This document shows positions 33,475 through 42,381 of a stretch of DNA of 64,000 nt, piece after piece. The stretch is from Microbacterium indicum DSM 19969 (GTDB taxonomy: Bacteria > Actinomycetota > Actinomycetes > Actinomycetales > Microbacteriaceae), in contig NZ_AULR01000001.1 of the NCBI RefSeq assembly GCF_000422385.1, positions 480,783 to 544,782 of the forward strand, written 5' to 3'. Within the stretch, counting starts at the first letter, position 1. The number at the start of each line of letters is the position of its first letter. The position numbers were made by a program, and so were the translations under genes. The notes beneath the pieces were generated by a model, which did not search any database, was not told the origin of the DNA, and was given only the letters and a program-made list of their open reading frames with translations.

Positions 33475-33742
33475 GAGCGGGTCTCACCACCCCTCGTCGG
33501 GTGGGTGGCTCGTGCGCGACGGTCGGAGGGCGTGGGAGTGATACTCGGAGGGTCGTCCATGATCAGGCGATTCTATCGAAGCCCGATGACCCGGATCGCA
33601 TCGGAACGCGGATCTCACAGAGATGTCATACGCGCGTCACGCACGCGAGGGGCCCCGCGCATGTGGGCTAGCCTGGGTGCGTTACGCGTGTGCGATCCGC
33701 GCGCGGGCGAGCATTTCATCGACGAAAGTGGGCGATCTGACC
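33475..33742 (+). promoter_or_regulatory. Upstream region of kgd
   Basis: This gene-free gap separates the GTG of the divergent CNNM gene from kgd. It holds a -10-like TAGCCT near 33669-33674, preceded by a GC-rich stretch and giving a leader of about 60 bases, and a second TATCGA near 33573. A CCACCC/GGGTGG inverted repeat lies at its left end. I see no riboswitch or small gene. Confidence 0.3.
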
Positions 33743-36700
33743 GTGTCGAGTCAGGTGACGGGTACGAACACGTCAGCCGAGGGGGAATTCGGGGCCAACC
33801 AGTGGCTCGTCGAGGAACTCTACGAGCAGTACAAGGTTGATCCGAACACAGTCGACAAGGCCTGGTGGCCCGTCATGGAGCAGATCGCCGGGGGCACCGC
33901 CGCCCCCGTGACGGCCGCCGAGACGCCCGCCCCGACGGCCCCCGCCCCCGCGGCGCCTGCCCCCGCGACCCCGCCCGTCGCCCGCACGACGGCGAAGCCC
34001 GCCGCCCCCGCGCCGATCCCCGCGCAGGCCGACGCGAAGAAGGCCGCCGCCCCCGAGGCCGAGCCCGGGGAGGACGTCGTCACCCCGCTGCGCGGCATGA
34101 GCAAGACGCTGGCCAAGAACATGGACCAGTCGCTCACGATCCCCACCGCGACGTCGGTGCGCACGATCCCGGCGAAGCTCATGATCGACAACCGCATCGT
34201 GATCAACAACCACATGTCGCGCACCCGCGGCGGCAAGGTGTCGTTCACCCACATCATCGGGTGGGCCCTGATCCAGGCGCTGAAGTCGTTCCCGAGCCAG
34301 AACGTGTACTACGCCGAGATCGACGGCAAGCCCTCCGTCGTCGCTCCCGCGCACATCAACCTCGGCATCGCGATCGACCTGCCCCGCCCCGACGGCACGC
34401 GCGCGCTCATGGTCCCGAACATCAAGAAGGCCGAGACGCTGACCTTCGGCGAATACCTCGCCGCGTACGAGGACGTCGTCAAGCGCGCCCGCGCGAACAA
34501 GCTCACGGCCGACGACTTCGCCGGCACGACGATCTCGCTCACGAACCCGGGCGGCATCGGCACGGTGCACTCGGTCCCGCGCCTCACGCAGGGCCAGGGC
34601 AGCATCATCGGCGCCGGCGCGCTCGAGTACCCCGCCGAGTTCGCGGGTTCGAGCCCCCGCACGCTCGACGAGCTCGCGATCGGCAAGACGATCACGCTCA
34701 CGAGCACCTACGACCACCGCGTGATCCAGGGCGCCGGGTCCGGCGAGTTCCTGAAGATCGTGCACCAGATGCTCATCGGCGGCGAGGGCTTCTACGACGA
34801 CGTCTTCGCGGCGCTGCGGATCCCCCACGCCCCCATCCGCTGGAACCCCGACGTCACGGTCGACGTCGCCGAGCGCGTCAACAAGACCGCCCGCGTCCAG
34901 GAGCTCATCAACGCCTACCGCGTGCGCGGCCACCTCATGGCCGACATCGACCCGCTCGCCTACACGCAGCGCTCGCACTACGACCTCGAGATCGAGTCGC
35001 ACGGCCTGACGTTCTGGGACCTCGAGCGCGAGTTCACGACGGGCGGCTTCGGGGGCAAGCGCAAGGCCAAGCTCCGCGAGACGCTGGGCCTTCTGCGCGA
35101 CACCTACTGCCGCACGACGAGCATCGAGTACATGCACATCCCGGATCACACGCAGCGCGAGTGGTTCCAGCAGAAGCTCGAGCGCCCCTACGAGAAGCCC
35201 GACCACGACGAGCAGCTGCGGATCCTCGGCAAGCTCAACCAGGCCGAGGCGTTCGAGACCTTCCTGCAGACGAAGTACGTCGGCCAGAAGCGGTTCTCGC
35301 TCGAGGGCGGCGAGTCGCTCATCCCGCTCGTCGACCGCATCATCGACGGCGCGGCGACCGCGGGCCTCCAGGGCGCCGCGATCGCGATGGCCCACCGCGG
35401 CCGCCTCAACGTGCTCTCGAATATCGCGGGCAAGACCTACGCCGACGTGTTCAGCGAGTTCGAGGGCGCGCAGCCCGGCAACAAGCGCGGATCCGGCGAC
35501 GTCAAGTACCACGTGGGCACCGAGGGAACCTTCACGGCGCACGACGGATCCGAGATCGACGTCTACGTCGCGGCGAACCCGTCGCACCTCGAGACGGTCG
35601 ACGGGGTGCTCGAGGGCATCGTCCGCGCCAAGCAGGACCGCTCCGGGCCCGGCACCTTCCCGTGGCTGCCGATCATGGTCCACGGCGACGCGGCCTTCGC
35701 CGGCCAGGGCGTCGTCGTCGAGACGCTGCAGATGTCCCAGCTGCGCGCGTACCGCACGGGCGGGACGATCCACGTCGTCGTCAACAACCAGGTCGGCTTC
35801 ACCACGCTGCCGAAGGACGGGCGCACCTCGCGCTACGCGACCGACGTCGCCAAGACGATCGCGGCGCCGATCCTGCACGTGAACGGCGACGACCCCGAGG
35901 CCGTCGTCCGCGCAGCCGAGCTCGCGTTCGCGTACCGCCAGGAGTTCAACCGCGACATCGTCATCGACCTCGTCTGCTACCGCCGCCGCGGGCACAACGA
36001 GGGCGACGACCCGTCGATGACGCAGCCGCTCATGTACGGCCTCATCGAGGCCAAGCGCTCGGTTCGCCGCCTCTACACCGAGTCGCTCGTCGGCCGCGGC
36101 GACATCACGGAAGAGGAGTACGACGCCGCGAAGGCCGACTTCCAGGCGCGCCTCGAATCGGCGTTCGCCGAGACGCACGCGGTCGAGACCGGCGCGATCC
36201 CCGTGATCACCGACGAGGCGCTCTCGACGCCCGTCGAGGGCGCCCCCGAGTCGACCGGCGTCGGAACCGAAGTCGTGCACCAGATCGGCGACGCGCACGC
36301 GAACAAGCCCGAGGGCTTCACGGTGCACCCCAAGCTGCAGCAGCTGCTCGACAAGCGCCAGCAGATGAGCCGCGAGGGTTCGGTCGACTGGGGCTTCGGC
36401 GAGCTGCTGGCTTTCGGATCCCTCCTCCTCGAGGGAACGCCCGTGCGCCTCGTCGGTCAGGACGCGCGCCGCGGCACCTTCGTGCAGCGCCACGCCGTCC
36501 TGCACGACCGCGTCAACGGCCAGGAGTGGCTGCCCCTCGCGAATCTCTCCGAGGATCAGGCCCGGTTCCAGGTCTACGACTCCCTGCTGAGCGAGTACGC
36601 GGCCCTCGCGTTCGAGTACGGATACTCGGTCGAGGACGAGAAGGCGCTCGTGCTGTGGGAGGCGCAGTTCGGCGACTTCGTCAACGGCGCGCAGTCGGTG

Positions 36701-37405
36701 ATCGACGAGTTCATCTCGGCGGCCGACCAGAAGTGGGGCCAGAAGTCCGGCGTCGTCATGCTCCTCCCGCACGGCTACGAGGGCCAGGGGCCCGACCACT
36801 CGTCGGCGCGCATCGAGCGCTTCCTGCAGCTGTGCGCGCAGAACAACATGACGGTCGCGCGCCCCTCGACCCCCGCGTCGTACTTCCACCTGCTGCGCCG
36901 CCAGGCGTACGCCCGCCCGCGCACGCCGCTCGTCGTGTTCACGCCTAAGTCGATGCTGCGCCTGCGCGGCGCCACGAGCGAGGTCGCCGACTTCGCGACG
37001 GGTCGCTTCGAGCCGGTCCTCGACGACGAGCGCAGCATCGAGCGCGGCCAGGTGACGCGGGTGCTCCTGCACTCGGGCAAGATCCACTGGGATCTGCGCG
37101 CCGAGCTCGCGAAGAACCCGGATCCGACGATCGCCCTCGTGCGCGTCGAGCAGTTCTACCCGCTGCCCGTCGAGGAGCTGCGCACCGTCCTGTCGCAGTA
37201 CCCCGACGCCGAGTTCGTGTGGGTGCAGGACGAGCCCGAGAACCAGGGCGCGTGGCCGTTCATCCAGCAGTGGCTGGCGAACAAGACCTCGCCCCGCGCC
37301 TTCTCGGTCGTGGCCCGCGCCGCGTCGGCGGCCCCCTCGACGGGATCGTCGAAGGTGCACGCCGTCGAGCAGGCCGAGCTCCTGGCACGAGCCCTCAAGC
37401 ACTGA
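33743..37405 (+). CDS. kgd: Multifunctional 2-oxoglutarate dehydrogenase E1/E2 (Kgd/OdhA type)
   Basis: TCA-cycle enzyme of 1220 residues, the actinobacterial fusion of an E2o-like succinyltransferase and a thiamin-dependent E1o. The N-terminus SSQVTGTNTSAEGEFGANQW is followed by an Ala/Pro linker (about 50-105), the E2-type domain (about 110-345) with TYDHRVIQG carrying its histidine, and the E1 part from about 385 with MAHRGRLNVLSNIAGK, VVNNQVGFTT and GHNEGDDPSMTQP. It lacks a lipoyl domain, as is usual. The GTG at 33743 is chosen because family N-termini begin there; a GTG at 33728 is the alternative. GarA/OdhI-type FHA control is known for the family; such a partner is not in this window. 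Confidence 0.96.
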   Translation: MSSQVTGTNTSAEGEFGANQWLVEELYEQYKVDPNTVDKAWWPVMEQIAGGTAAPVTAAETPAPTAPAPAAPAPATPPVARTTAKPAAPAPIPAQADAKKAAAPEAEPGEDVVTPLRGMSKTLAKNMDQSLTIPTATSVRTIPAKLMIDNRIVINNHMSRTRGGKVSFTHIIGWALIQALKSFPSQNVYYAEIDGKPSVVAPAHINLGIAIDLPRPDGTRALMVPNIKKAETLTFGEYLAAYEDVVKRARANKLTADDFAGTTISLTNPGGIGTVHSVPRLTQGQGSIIGAGALEYPAEFAGSSPRTLDELAIGKTITLTSTYDHRVIQGAGSGEFLKIVHQMLIGGEGFYDDVFAALRIPHAPIRWNPDVTVDVAERVNKTARVQELINAYRVRGHLMADIDPLAYTQRSHYDLEIESHGLTFWDLEREFTTGGFGGKRKAKLRETLGLLRDTYCRTTSIEYMHIPDHTQREWFQQKLERPYEKPDHDEQLRILGKLNQAEAFETFLQTKYVGQKRFSLEGGESLIPLVDRIIDGAATAGLQGAAIAMAHRGRLNVLSNIAGKTYADVFSEFEGAQPGNKRGSGDVKYHVGTEGTFTAHDGSEIDVYVAANPSHLETVDGVLEGIVRAKQDRSGPGTFPWLPIMVHGDAAFAGQGVVVETLQMSQLRAYRTGGTIHVVVNNQVGFTTLPKDGRTSRYATDVAKTIAAPILHVNGDDPEAVVRAAELAFAYRQEFNRDIVIDLVCYRRRGHNEGDDPSMTQPLMYGLIEAKRSVRRLYTESLVGRGDITEEEYDAAKADFQARLESAFAETHAVETGAIPVITDEALSTPVEGAPESTGVGTEVVHQIGDAHANKPEGFTVHPKLQQLLDKRQQMSREGSVDWGFGELLAFGSLLLEGTPVRLVGQDARRGTFVQRHAVLHDRVNGQEWLPLANLSEDQARFQVYDSLLSEYAALAFEYGYSVEDEKALVLWEAQFGDFVNGAQSVIDEFISAADQKWGQKSGVVMLLPHGYEGQGPDHSSARIERFLQLCAQNNMTVARPSTPASYFHLLRRQAYARPRTPLVVFTPKSMLRLRGATSEVADFATGRFEPVLDDERSIERGQVTRVLLHSGKIHWDLRAELAKNPDPTIALVRVEQFYPLPVEELRTVLSQYPDAEFVWVQDEPENQGAWPFIQQWLANKTSPRAFSVVARAASAAPSTGSSKVHAVEQAELLARALKH

Positions 37406-37419
37406 CGCACACCGCCGAT

Positions 37420-37450
37420 TGGCCGCGCGAGGATCGCCCTCGCGCGGCCA
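37420..37450 (+). terminator. Terminator hairpin after kgd
   Basis: TGGCCGCGCGAGG (37420-37432) pairs perfectly with its complement (37438-37450) around a 5-base loop, 14 bases after the kgd stop. Confidence 0.7.
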
Positions 37451-37900
37451 TTCGCCGTTCCAGCGGCCATTCGGCAGGGATCCGGCCGCGCGAACGCCGA
37501 TCCCCGCGGGTAGTGCACCCTTCGCGCGGTGTTCTGGCGAAGGAAGAGGCCCCGACTGGCGGCCGCGCAGCCTTCGGCGGCGGGCGCCGCACCGCGCGAA
37601 TGGCCGCGCTGGGATCCCCCACACGCGGCCGATCGCCCCTCCTGCGGCAGAATCACCTGGATCCACCCGCAGGAACGCCGACCCCCGCGCGAACGGCGCC
37701 CTTCGCGCGGTGTTTCAGCAAAGAATGAGACCCAAGCTGGCGGCCGCCCAGCCCTCGGCGGCAGGCGCCGCACCGCGCGAATGGCCGCGCTGGGATCCCC
37801 CACACGCGGCCGATCGCCCTTCGCGCGGCCTGTTCAGCCAGGCTCGGCCGCGCGAAGGGCGATCGGCCGCGGGAACGGCGCCCCCGCGCGGGGCCCGTGA
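37451..37900. repeat. Gene-free region with a 181-bp tandem duplication
   Basis: Between kgd and the MOSC gene there is no credible gene. The sequence from about 37493 repeats 181 bases later (from 37674): AACGCCGA occurs at 37493 and 37674, CCCTTCGCGCGGTGTT recurs, and a 56-bp stretch is identical (37583-37638 and 37764-37819). A partial third relative follows, ending in GGCCGCG-type palindromes near 37845-37875. The units are rich in GCCGCGCGAA/TTCGCGCGGC inverted repeats like the arm of the kgd terminator. Open frames across it are arginine/alanine-rich antisense-like strings with no known family. Confidence 0.75.
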
Positions 37901-38461
37901 TCAGTCGGACGCCCGGCCCGGGCCGGCGAACGCCTCCACGACGGTCGGGGCGTCGGCGGCGGGGTCGACGATCTCGATCGGCTGGCCCGCCTCGATCCGC
38001 CCCGTCTCGACGACCCGGAAGTAGGTGCCGAGACGGCGCTCGGCGGCGAAGCGCCTGACCCATCCGTCGTTCTCGAGCCCCATGCGGCGGGCGAAGGTCA
38101 TGCAGGGGTTGCGCGGCTTCGTCGCCTCGAGCAGAACGGATCCGATGCGCCACCGCTCCCCCACGCGCGCGCCCGACACGTCGATGCCCGCGGTGCGGAG
38201 GTTCTCGCCGAAGAGCGTGCCGAGCGGGATCTCCCGGCCGAGCTCCTGCGCCCACCAGTCGGCGTCCTCCTGCGCGTACGCGTAGACCGCCTGCAGCTCG
38301 CCGCCGTGATGCGCGCGGTCTGCCTGCACGTCGGCGTACACCCCGAGGCGACCGACTTTGACGGGCCCGTCGACCGGTCGCTTGTCGATCGCCGTCGTGC
38401 CGACGGTGCCGGCGTCGGGGATCAGCTGGTGGACCGAGCAGACGGCGAGGAGCGTACCCAT
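37901..38461 (-). CDS. MOSC-domain protein
   Basis: Protein of 186 residues of the YiiM-like MOSC group. DKRPVDGPVKVGRLGVYADV, ADRAHHGG, TLFGENLRTAGIDV and ATKPRNPC are the conserved MOSC segments, with the single cysteine in the last one as the presumed sulfur carrier or molybdenum-pterin ligand. Members handle molybdenum cofactor sulfur or detoxify N-hydroxylated compounds. The ATG at 38461 lies inside the end of the yczE-like gene (40-base overlap), so the two are co-expressed. Confidence 0.87.
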   Translation of the reverse strand: MGTLLAVCSVHQLIPDAGTVGTTAIDKRPVDGPVKVGRLGVYADVQADRAHHGGELQAVYAYAQEDADWWAQELGREIPLGTLFGENLRTAGIDVSGARVGERWRIGSVLLEATKPRNPCMTFARRMGLENDGWVRRFAAERRLGTYFRVVETGRIEAGQPIEIVDPAADAPTVVEAFAGPGRASD

Positions 38462-39312
38462 GGCCCCAGCGTATTCCCGGTCCGCGCCACGCGCGACGAC
38501 GAAGGCGCCGGCCGCACCCGCAGCAGGCGCATCGATGCGTGCACGAGCGGACCGATCAGGAGCGCGAACGCGAGCGTCCCCCACCCCGCCGTGCCGCCGA
38601 GCAGGAGGCCGGCGGCGAGGACCGTCACCTCGACCGTCGCGCGGGAGCGCCAGATCGGCCAGCCGAAGCGGGCGCTCAGCCCGGTCATGAGGCCGTCGCG
38701 CGGCCCCGCGCCGAGGCGCGCGCCGATGTAGATCGCCGAGGCGAGCGCGACGAGCAGGATCCCGCCAGCGAGCGGCGCGACGCGCCATCCCCCGGTCGCG
38801 GGCGCGGGCACGAGGTCGATCACGATCTGCATGCTCGTGCCGACGACGAGCACGTTGAGCACCGTCCCGACGCCGAGTCGCTGGCGCAGCGGGATCCACG
38901 CGAGGAGCACGATCGCGCCGACGATGTTCGTCACCCACCCGACGCCGATCCCCGTGCGGTGCGCGATGCCCTCGGCGAGGACCGTCCAGGGGTCGACGCC
39001 GAGCCCCGCCTCGACCGTGAGGGCGCATCCGGCGCCGTAGAGCACGAGCCCGCCGACGAGCCGGGCGAGTCGCAGCGCGAGCGCGCCCAGCGACGCGATG
39101 CGGATCCCCCGAATCAGTCCACTCATGCCCGCCCGGACCGCACGCCGCGACGGACCCCGGCCCCGCGACGCACCGTCGCGATCCCGCGGGATGCGCCCCG
39201 CGTCGACCGGGATCGCGCGGTAGCCGTCACGCCGCACGGCGACGACGACCCAGATCGCGCCGGCGACCGCGAGCGCGAGGATGACGGCGAGGAGGACGAG
39301 GGCGGGAGACAT
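38422..39312 (-). CDS. YczE-family membrane protein with an extra N-terminal TM segment
   Basis: Membrane protein of 296 residues. Residues about 63 onward are a YczE-like domain (LVLYGAGCALTVEAGLGVDPWTV, GTSMQIVIDLVP, GARLGAGPRDGLMTGLS) with about six helices. The first 62 residues add one hydrophobic helix and the motif RRDGYRAIP, typical of small actinobacterial membrane proteins that are usually separate. An ATG at 39126 would give the conventional 234-residue YczE; I favour 39312 because the upstream part is clearly protein-like and no stop intervenes. It is divergent from a MocR regulator, a pairing already described for YczR/YczE. Transport substrate unknown. Confidence 0.7.
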   Translation of the reverse strand: MSPALVLLAVILALAVAGAIWVVVAVRRDGYRAIPVDAGRIPRDRDGASRGRGPSRRAVRAGMSGLIRGIRIASLGALALRLARLVGGLVLYGAGCALTVEAGLGVDPWTVLAEGIAHRTGIGVGWVTNIVGAIVLLAWIPLRQRLGVGTVLNVLVVGTSMQIVIDLVPAPATGGWRVAPLAGGILLVALASAIYIGARLGAGPRDGLMTGLSARFGWPIWRSRATVEVTVLAAGLLLGGTAGWGTLAFALLIGPLVHASMRLLRVRPAPSSSRVARTGNTLGPWVRSSPSARSTS

Positions 39313-39361
39313 ACGTCGATCCCACGCGAGGATTGGAATTCTTACAAGGTGCCAATCGAGG

Positions 39362-39367
39362 TACTCT
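39362..39367 (+). promoter_or_regulatory. -10 element for a leaderless yczR-like message
   Basis: TACTCT ends six bases before the ATG at 39374. The 60-base divergent gap also holds TTGGAATTC and TTGGCAC on opposite strands, possible MocR recognition sequence, but I cannot define an operator. Confidence 0.4.
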
Positions 39368-39373
39368 GGCCGC

Positions 39374-40813
39374 ATGCCCGACTCCCGCCTCACGGCGCGC
39401 GCCCTCGACGCCATGCTCGGCGGCTGGCGCGTGCGCGAGCCCGCCTACGAGGCGCTCGCCGACGCGATCCGACTCCTGTGCCTCGACAACCGCATCGCGC
39501 CCGGAACCGCCCTGCCCGCCGAGCGCGCGCTCGCGCAGCGCCTCGCCCTCAGCCGCACGACCGTCGCGTCGGCGTATCGCAGCCTGCGCGCCAGCGGCCA
39601 CATCGAGAGCGCGCGCGGATCCGGCAGCGTCACGCTCCCCCTCGGCCACCGCGACCTCGGCCGCATCTCGGCGCCCGGAGGGGCGATCGACCTGCAGCAG
39701 GCGAGCCCCGCCGCGTGGCCGGGGCTCGCCGCGCTCTTCGCCGAGGTCGCCGAGACCGCCCCGTCGCTCGTCGCGCGCTCGGGCTACGACGTCGTCGGCC
39801 GCCCGGGCCTGCGCGAGGCGATCGCGGCGCGCTACACCGCACGCGGGCTCCCGACCGAGCCGGATCAGATCATGGTGACGACGGGCGCGCAGAGCGCCAT
39901 CGCGCTCGTCGCCTCACAGCTCGTGTCGCGCGGAGATCGCGCGCTCATCGAGACGCCCACCTACCCGCACGCGGCCGACGCGTTCTCGCGCGCCGGGGCA
40001 CGGCTCGTCGGCGTGCCCGTCGCGGTCGGCGCGGGCTGGGATCTCGAGCGCGCCGCCCAGGTCCTGAACCGCGCCGCGCCCTCGGCGGGCTACCTCATGC
40101 CCGACTTCCACAACCCCACGGGCGAGTCGATGGACGGCGAGACGCGGATCCGCCTGGCCGAGCTCGCGCGCGCGGCCGGGACCGTGATCGTCGCCGACGA
40201 GACGACCGCCGAGCTCGCGATCGACGGCGCCCCCGGCTCCGTCCCCTTCGCCGCCGTCGCGCCCGAGGACGACGACGCCGTCATCACCCTCGGCTCCCTC
40301 GGCAAGACGGTGTGGGGCGGGCTGCGCATCGGCTGGATCCGCGCGAGCGTCGACATGATCCGCCGCCTCGCCGCGCTGCGGCCCGCGGGCGACCTCGGAA
40401 CGCCCGAGTTCGAGCAGTCCGTCGCCGAGCGTGCGATGGCGCACATGCCCGAGATCCTGGCGCAGCGCTCACGCGTGCTCGCGGCCGGCCGCGACGCCCT
40501 CACGGCGCGGATCCGCGACCTCATCCCCGAGTGGTCGGTCCCCGTCGCGCCGGGCGGCGTCGCGCTGTGGATCGGGCTCGGATCCCCGCGCAGCTCGGCG
40601 CTCGTCCTGGCCGCACGCCGACGCGGGCTGCTGCTCTCGGCGGGGCCGCGGTTCGCGATCGACGGCGGCAGCGAGCGGCACCTCCGGGTCCCGATCACGG
40701 CGCCGGCGGCAGACCTCGTGCGCGCGGCCGAGATCCTCGCCGACGCGTGGGCCGAGGTCGCCGCGGCGGGAGCCGCTCGGCCCGCCGAGCAGCCGGTCGA
40801 CGCCGTCGTCTGA
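39374..40813 (+). CDS. MocR-family (YczR-like) PLP-dependent transcriptional regulator
   Basis: Regulator of 479 residues joining a GntR winged helix to a fold-type I aminotransferase domain. The helix-turn-helix covers about 20-90 (PGTALPAERALAQRLALSRT, SAYRSLRASGHIE). The aminotransferase part has PTYPHAADAF, DFHNPTGESM, the ADETTAEL aspartate and the Schiff-base lysine in GSLGKTVWGGLRIGW. It is divergent from a YczE-type membrane gene, matching the described YczR group, so it probably controls that gene in response to PLP or an amino compound. Confidence 0.9.
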   Translation: MPDSRLTARALDAMLGGWRVREPAYEALADAIRLLCLDNRIAPGTALPAERALAQRLALSRTTVASAYRSLRASGHIESARGSGSVTLPLGHRDLGRISAPGGAIDLQQASPAAWPGLAALFAEVAETAPSLVARSGYDVVGRPGLREAIAARYTARGLPTEPDQIMVTTGAQSAIALVASQLVSRGDRALIETPTYPHAADAFSRAGARLVGVPVAVGAGWDLERAAQVLNRAAPSAGYLMPDFHNPTGESMDGETRIRLAELARAAGTVIVADETTAELAIDGAPGSVPFAAVAPEDDDAVITLGSLGKTVWGGLRIGWIRASVDMIRRLAALRPAGDLGTPEFEQSVAERAMAHMPEILAQRSRVLAAGRDALTARIRDLIPEWSVPVAPGGVALWIGLGSPRSSALVLAARRRGLLLSAGPRFAIDGGSERHLRVPITAPAADLVRAAEILADAWAEVAAAGAARPAEQPVDAVV

Positions 40814-40819
40814 GACCCC

Positions 40820-42103
40820 TCAGTAGCCGATCGACAGGAGCGGAGCCGTCGCGAGGCGGAGGGCCGCGGAGAGCTCGCCGATCTTCGCCGCATCGCCCGT
40901 CACGCGGCCCGCGCCAGCGAGCGTCTCGAGCGTCACGCCGCCGAGGATCGCCGCCGAGAAGGCGCCGATGTCCATCGTCACGTCGACCGCCGCCGCGTCG
41001 TCGAGCTCGTCGATGCGCAGGCCCGTGAGGTGCGACACGACCCACGACCCGCCCGCGAGGCCGAGGTCGTCCGTCACGCGCAGGCGCACGCCGAAGCCCG
41101 CCGAGAGGGCGCGCCCGCGGAGCATGGCCGGGACGTCGAGGACGCGCAGCCAGCCGTGGTCGTGCGCCGCGACCTTCACGGCTCGGTGATCGCGCACGAG
41201 CCAGGGCAGGGGCGTGTCGAGCGGCTGCGTGTGCGCCGAGATCTTCGCGACGAGGTCGTAGCTCAGGGCGAAGCGCCAGAGCGCCGCGCGCGCGTCGGCG
41301 GTGGATCCGATGAGGTGGATCACCTCGAACGTCGCGTCGTCCCAGTCGCCCGCGATGCGGAAGGTCATCGCGCCGACGAGCTCGCCCGCCGCGTCGGTCG
41401 CCCGCACGGCGCGGATCTTCTTCGCGTCGGTCACGCCGGCGGCCGTGCCGGCCTTCTGCTCCCAGCGGCGGCGCCACGCGGCGATGTCGCCGACGCGGTC
41501 GAGCCGGGTGCGCTCATGGAGCTCCTCGAGGTCGTCGACCGCCTGCTCGCGCGTCGTGAAGTCGATGCGGGCCTGGGGCTCGGCGGATCCCCACCCGGCG
41601 CGCTTCGCGTCGATCGTGAGCCGCGCGGCGGGGAGCGCCGGCGCGAAGCCGAAGCGGCCGTAGATCGTCGCCTCGCTCGCGGTGAGGCCCGCGACGGGGA
41701 CCCCGGCGGCGTGGGCGGCGCGCAGCTCGCCCTCGAGCATCGCGCGGGCGATGCCTCGGCGGCGGTGGGTCCCCGCGACCGTCACGCCGCTGATCGCCCA
41801 CATGGGCAGCTCGCCGCCCGGCACCGTCAGCCGCGCGACCCAGGCGTCCTCGGTCGCGACCGGGAACGCCTGCGGAGACGACGGGTCGTGCACCTCGATG
41901 ACGCGGCGCCCCGCGAGCACGGATGCCTCGCCCTCGAGCTCGGCGGGCTCGGGCTCGCCCGCGAGGAAGCCGCGCTCGGCTGCCTCGACGTGAAGGAGCA
42001 GGGCATCGGATCCGCTGGCCACGCGATAGTCGAGGCCCTGCGCGGCGAGGCGCTCGGTCGAGGTCGGGTCGGCAGGCACGTTCCGGGCGTCGATGAAGCT
42101 CAC
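40820..42103 (-). CDS. Eis-like GNAT acetyltransferase with C-terminal SCP2-type domain
   Basis: Cytoplasmic enzyme of 427 residues with the three-part layout of the Eis family. The first GNAT domain has the acetyl-CoA segment VAGTHRRRGIARAMLEGELR near 110-130, then a second, degenerate GNAT domain, and a sterol-carrier-like domain from about 320. The chain ends ...APLLSIGY, so its carboxyl terminus may take the catalytic role described for Eis. Family members acetylate amines including aminoglycosides. The GTG start at 42103 follows TAGGCT (42115-42110) by six bases, so it is probably leaderless. Confidence 0.9.
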   Translation of the reverse strand: MSFIDARNVPADPTSTERLAAQGLDYRVASGSDALLLHVEAAERGFLAGEPEPAELEGEASVLAGRRVIEVHDPSSPQAFPVATEDAWVARLTVPGGELPMWAISGVTVAGTHRRRGIARAMLEGELRAAHAAGVPVAGLTASEATIYGRFGFAPALPAARLTIDAKRAGWGSAEPQARIDFTTREQAVDDLEELHERTRLDRVGDIAAWRRRWEQKAGTAAGVTDAKKIRAVRATDAAGELVGAMTFRIAGDWDDATFEVIHLIGSTADARAALWRFALSYDLVAKISAHTQPLDTPLPWLVRDHRAVKVAAHDHGWLRVLDVPAMLRGRALSAGFGVRLRVTDDLGLAGGSWVVSHLTGLRIDELDDAAAVDVTMDIGAFSAAILGGVTLETLAGAGRVTGDAAKIGELSAALRLATAPLLSIGY

Positions 42104-42126
42104 CCGGTCAGCCTATCCGCGGCGGC

Positions 42127-42381
42127 TCAGCGCGGCTCGCGCACCTGCGAGTGGAGCGCGGCGATCACCTGGGCGCGCAGGTCGACGGGCGCCGATTCGT
42201 CGGAGCACGCGCGCGAGATCGCGACCGTCAGGGCGCGCTCGACGTCGACCTCCCCGCGGCAGCTGTCGCAGGTCTCGATGTGCGCGCGCAGCTCCGACGC
42301 CGCGGTCGCGCAGCAGTCGAGCTCGCCCCGCGCGAACGCCTCGAGGTCGGTACGGGCGCTCTCGCATCCGCAGTCGTTCAT
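42127..42381 (-). CDS. rsrA: Zinc-binding anti-sigma factor, RsrA type
   Basis: Small cytoplasmic redox-sensing anti-sigma factor of 84 residues. The ZAS motif is [11 protein letters not shown] (HxxxCxxC), with further cysteines near the N-terminus (CGCE, CC) that could complete the zinc site or the disulfide switch. In the RsrA family oxidation forms disulfides, releases zinc and frees the sigma factor. Its ATG overlaps the sigma stop by 4 bases, so the pair is co-translated. Confidence 0.88.
   Translation of the reverse strand: MNDCGCESARTDLEAFARGELDCCATAASELRAHIETCDSCRGEVDVERALTVAISRACSDESAPVDLRAQVIAALHSQVREPR

Noticed and set aside
33773..37666. 1297-residue open frame antisense to kgd
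   Set aside because: It is a shadow of the GC-rich kgd codons; its protein is a His/Arg/Val/Leu-rich string with no family, and kgd on the other strand is beyond doubt.
37451..37900. Short arginine-rich protein genes in the repeat region
   Set aside because: Frames occur on both strands without ribosome sites or family similarity, and their sequence simply follows the 181-bp repeat.
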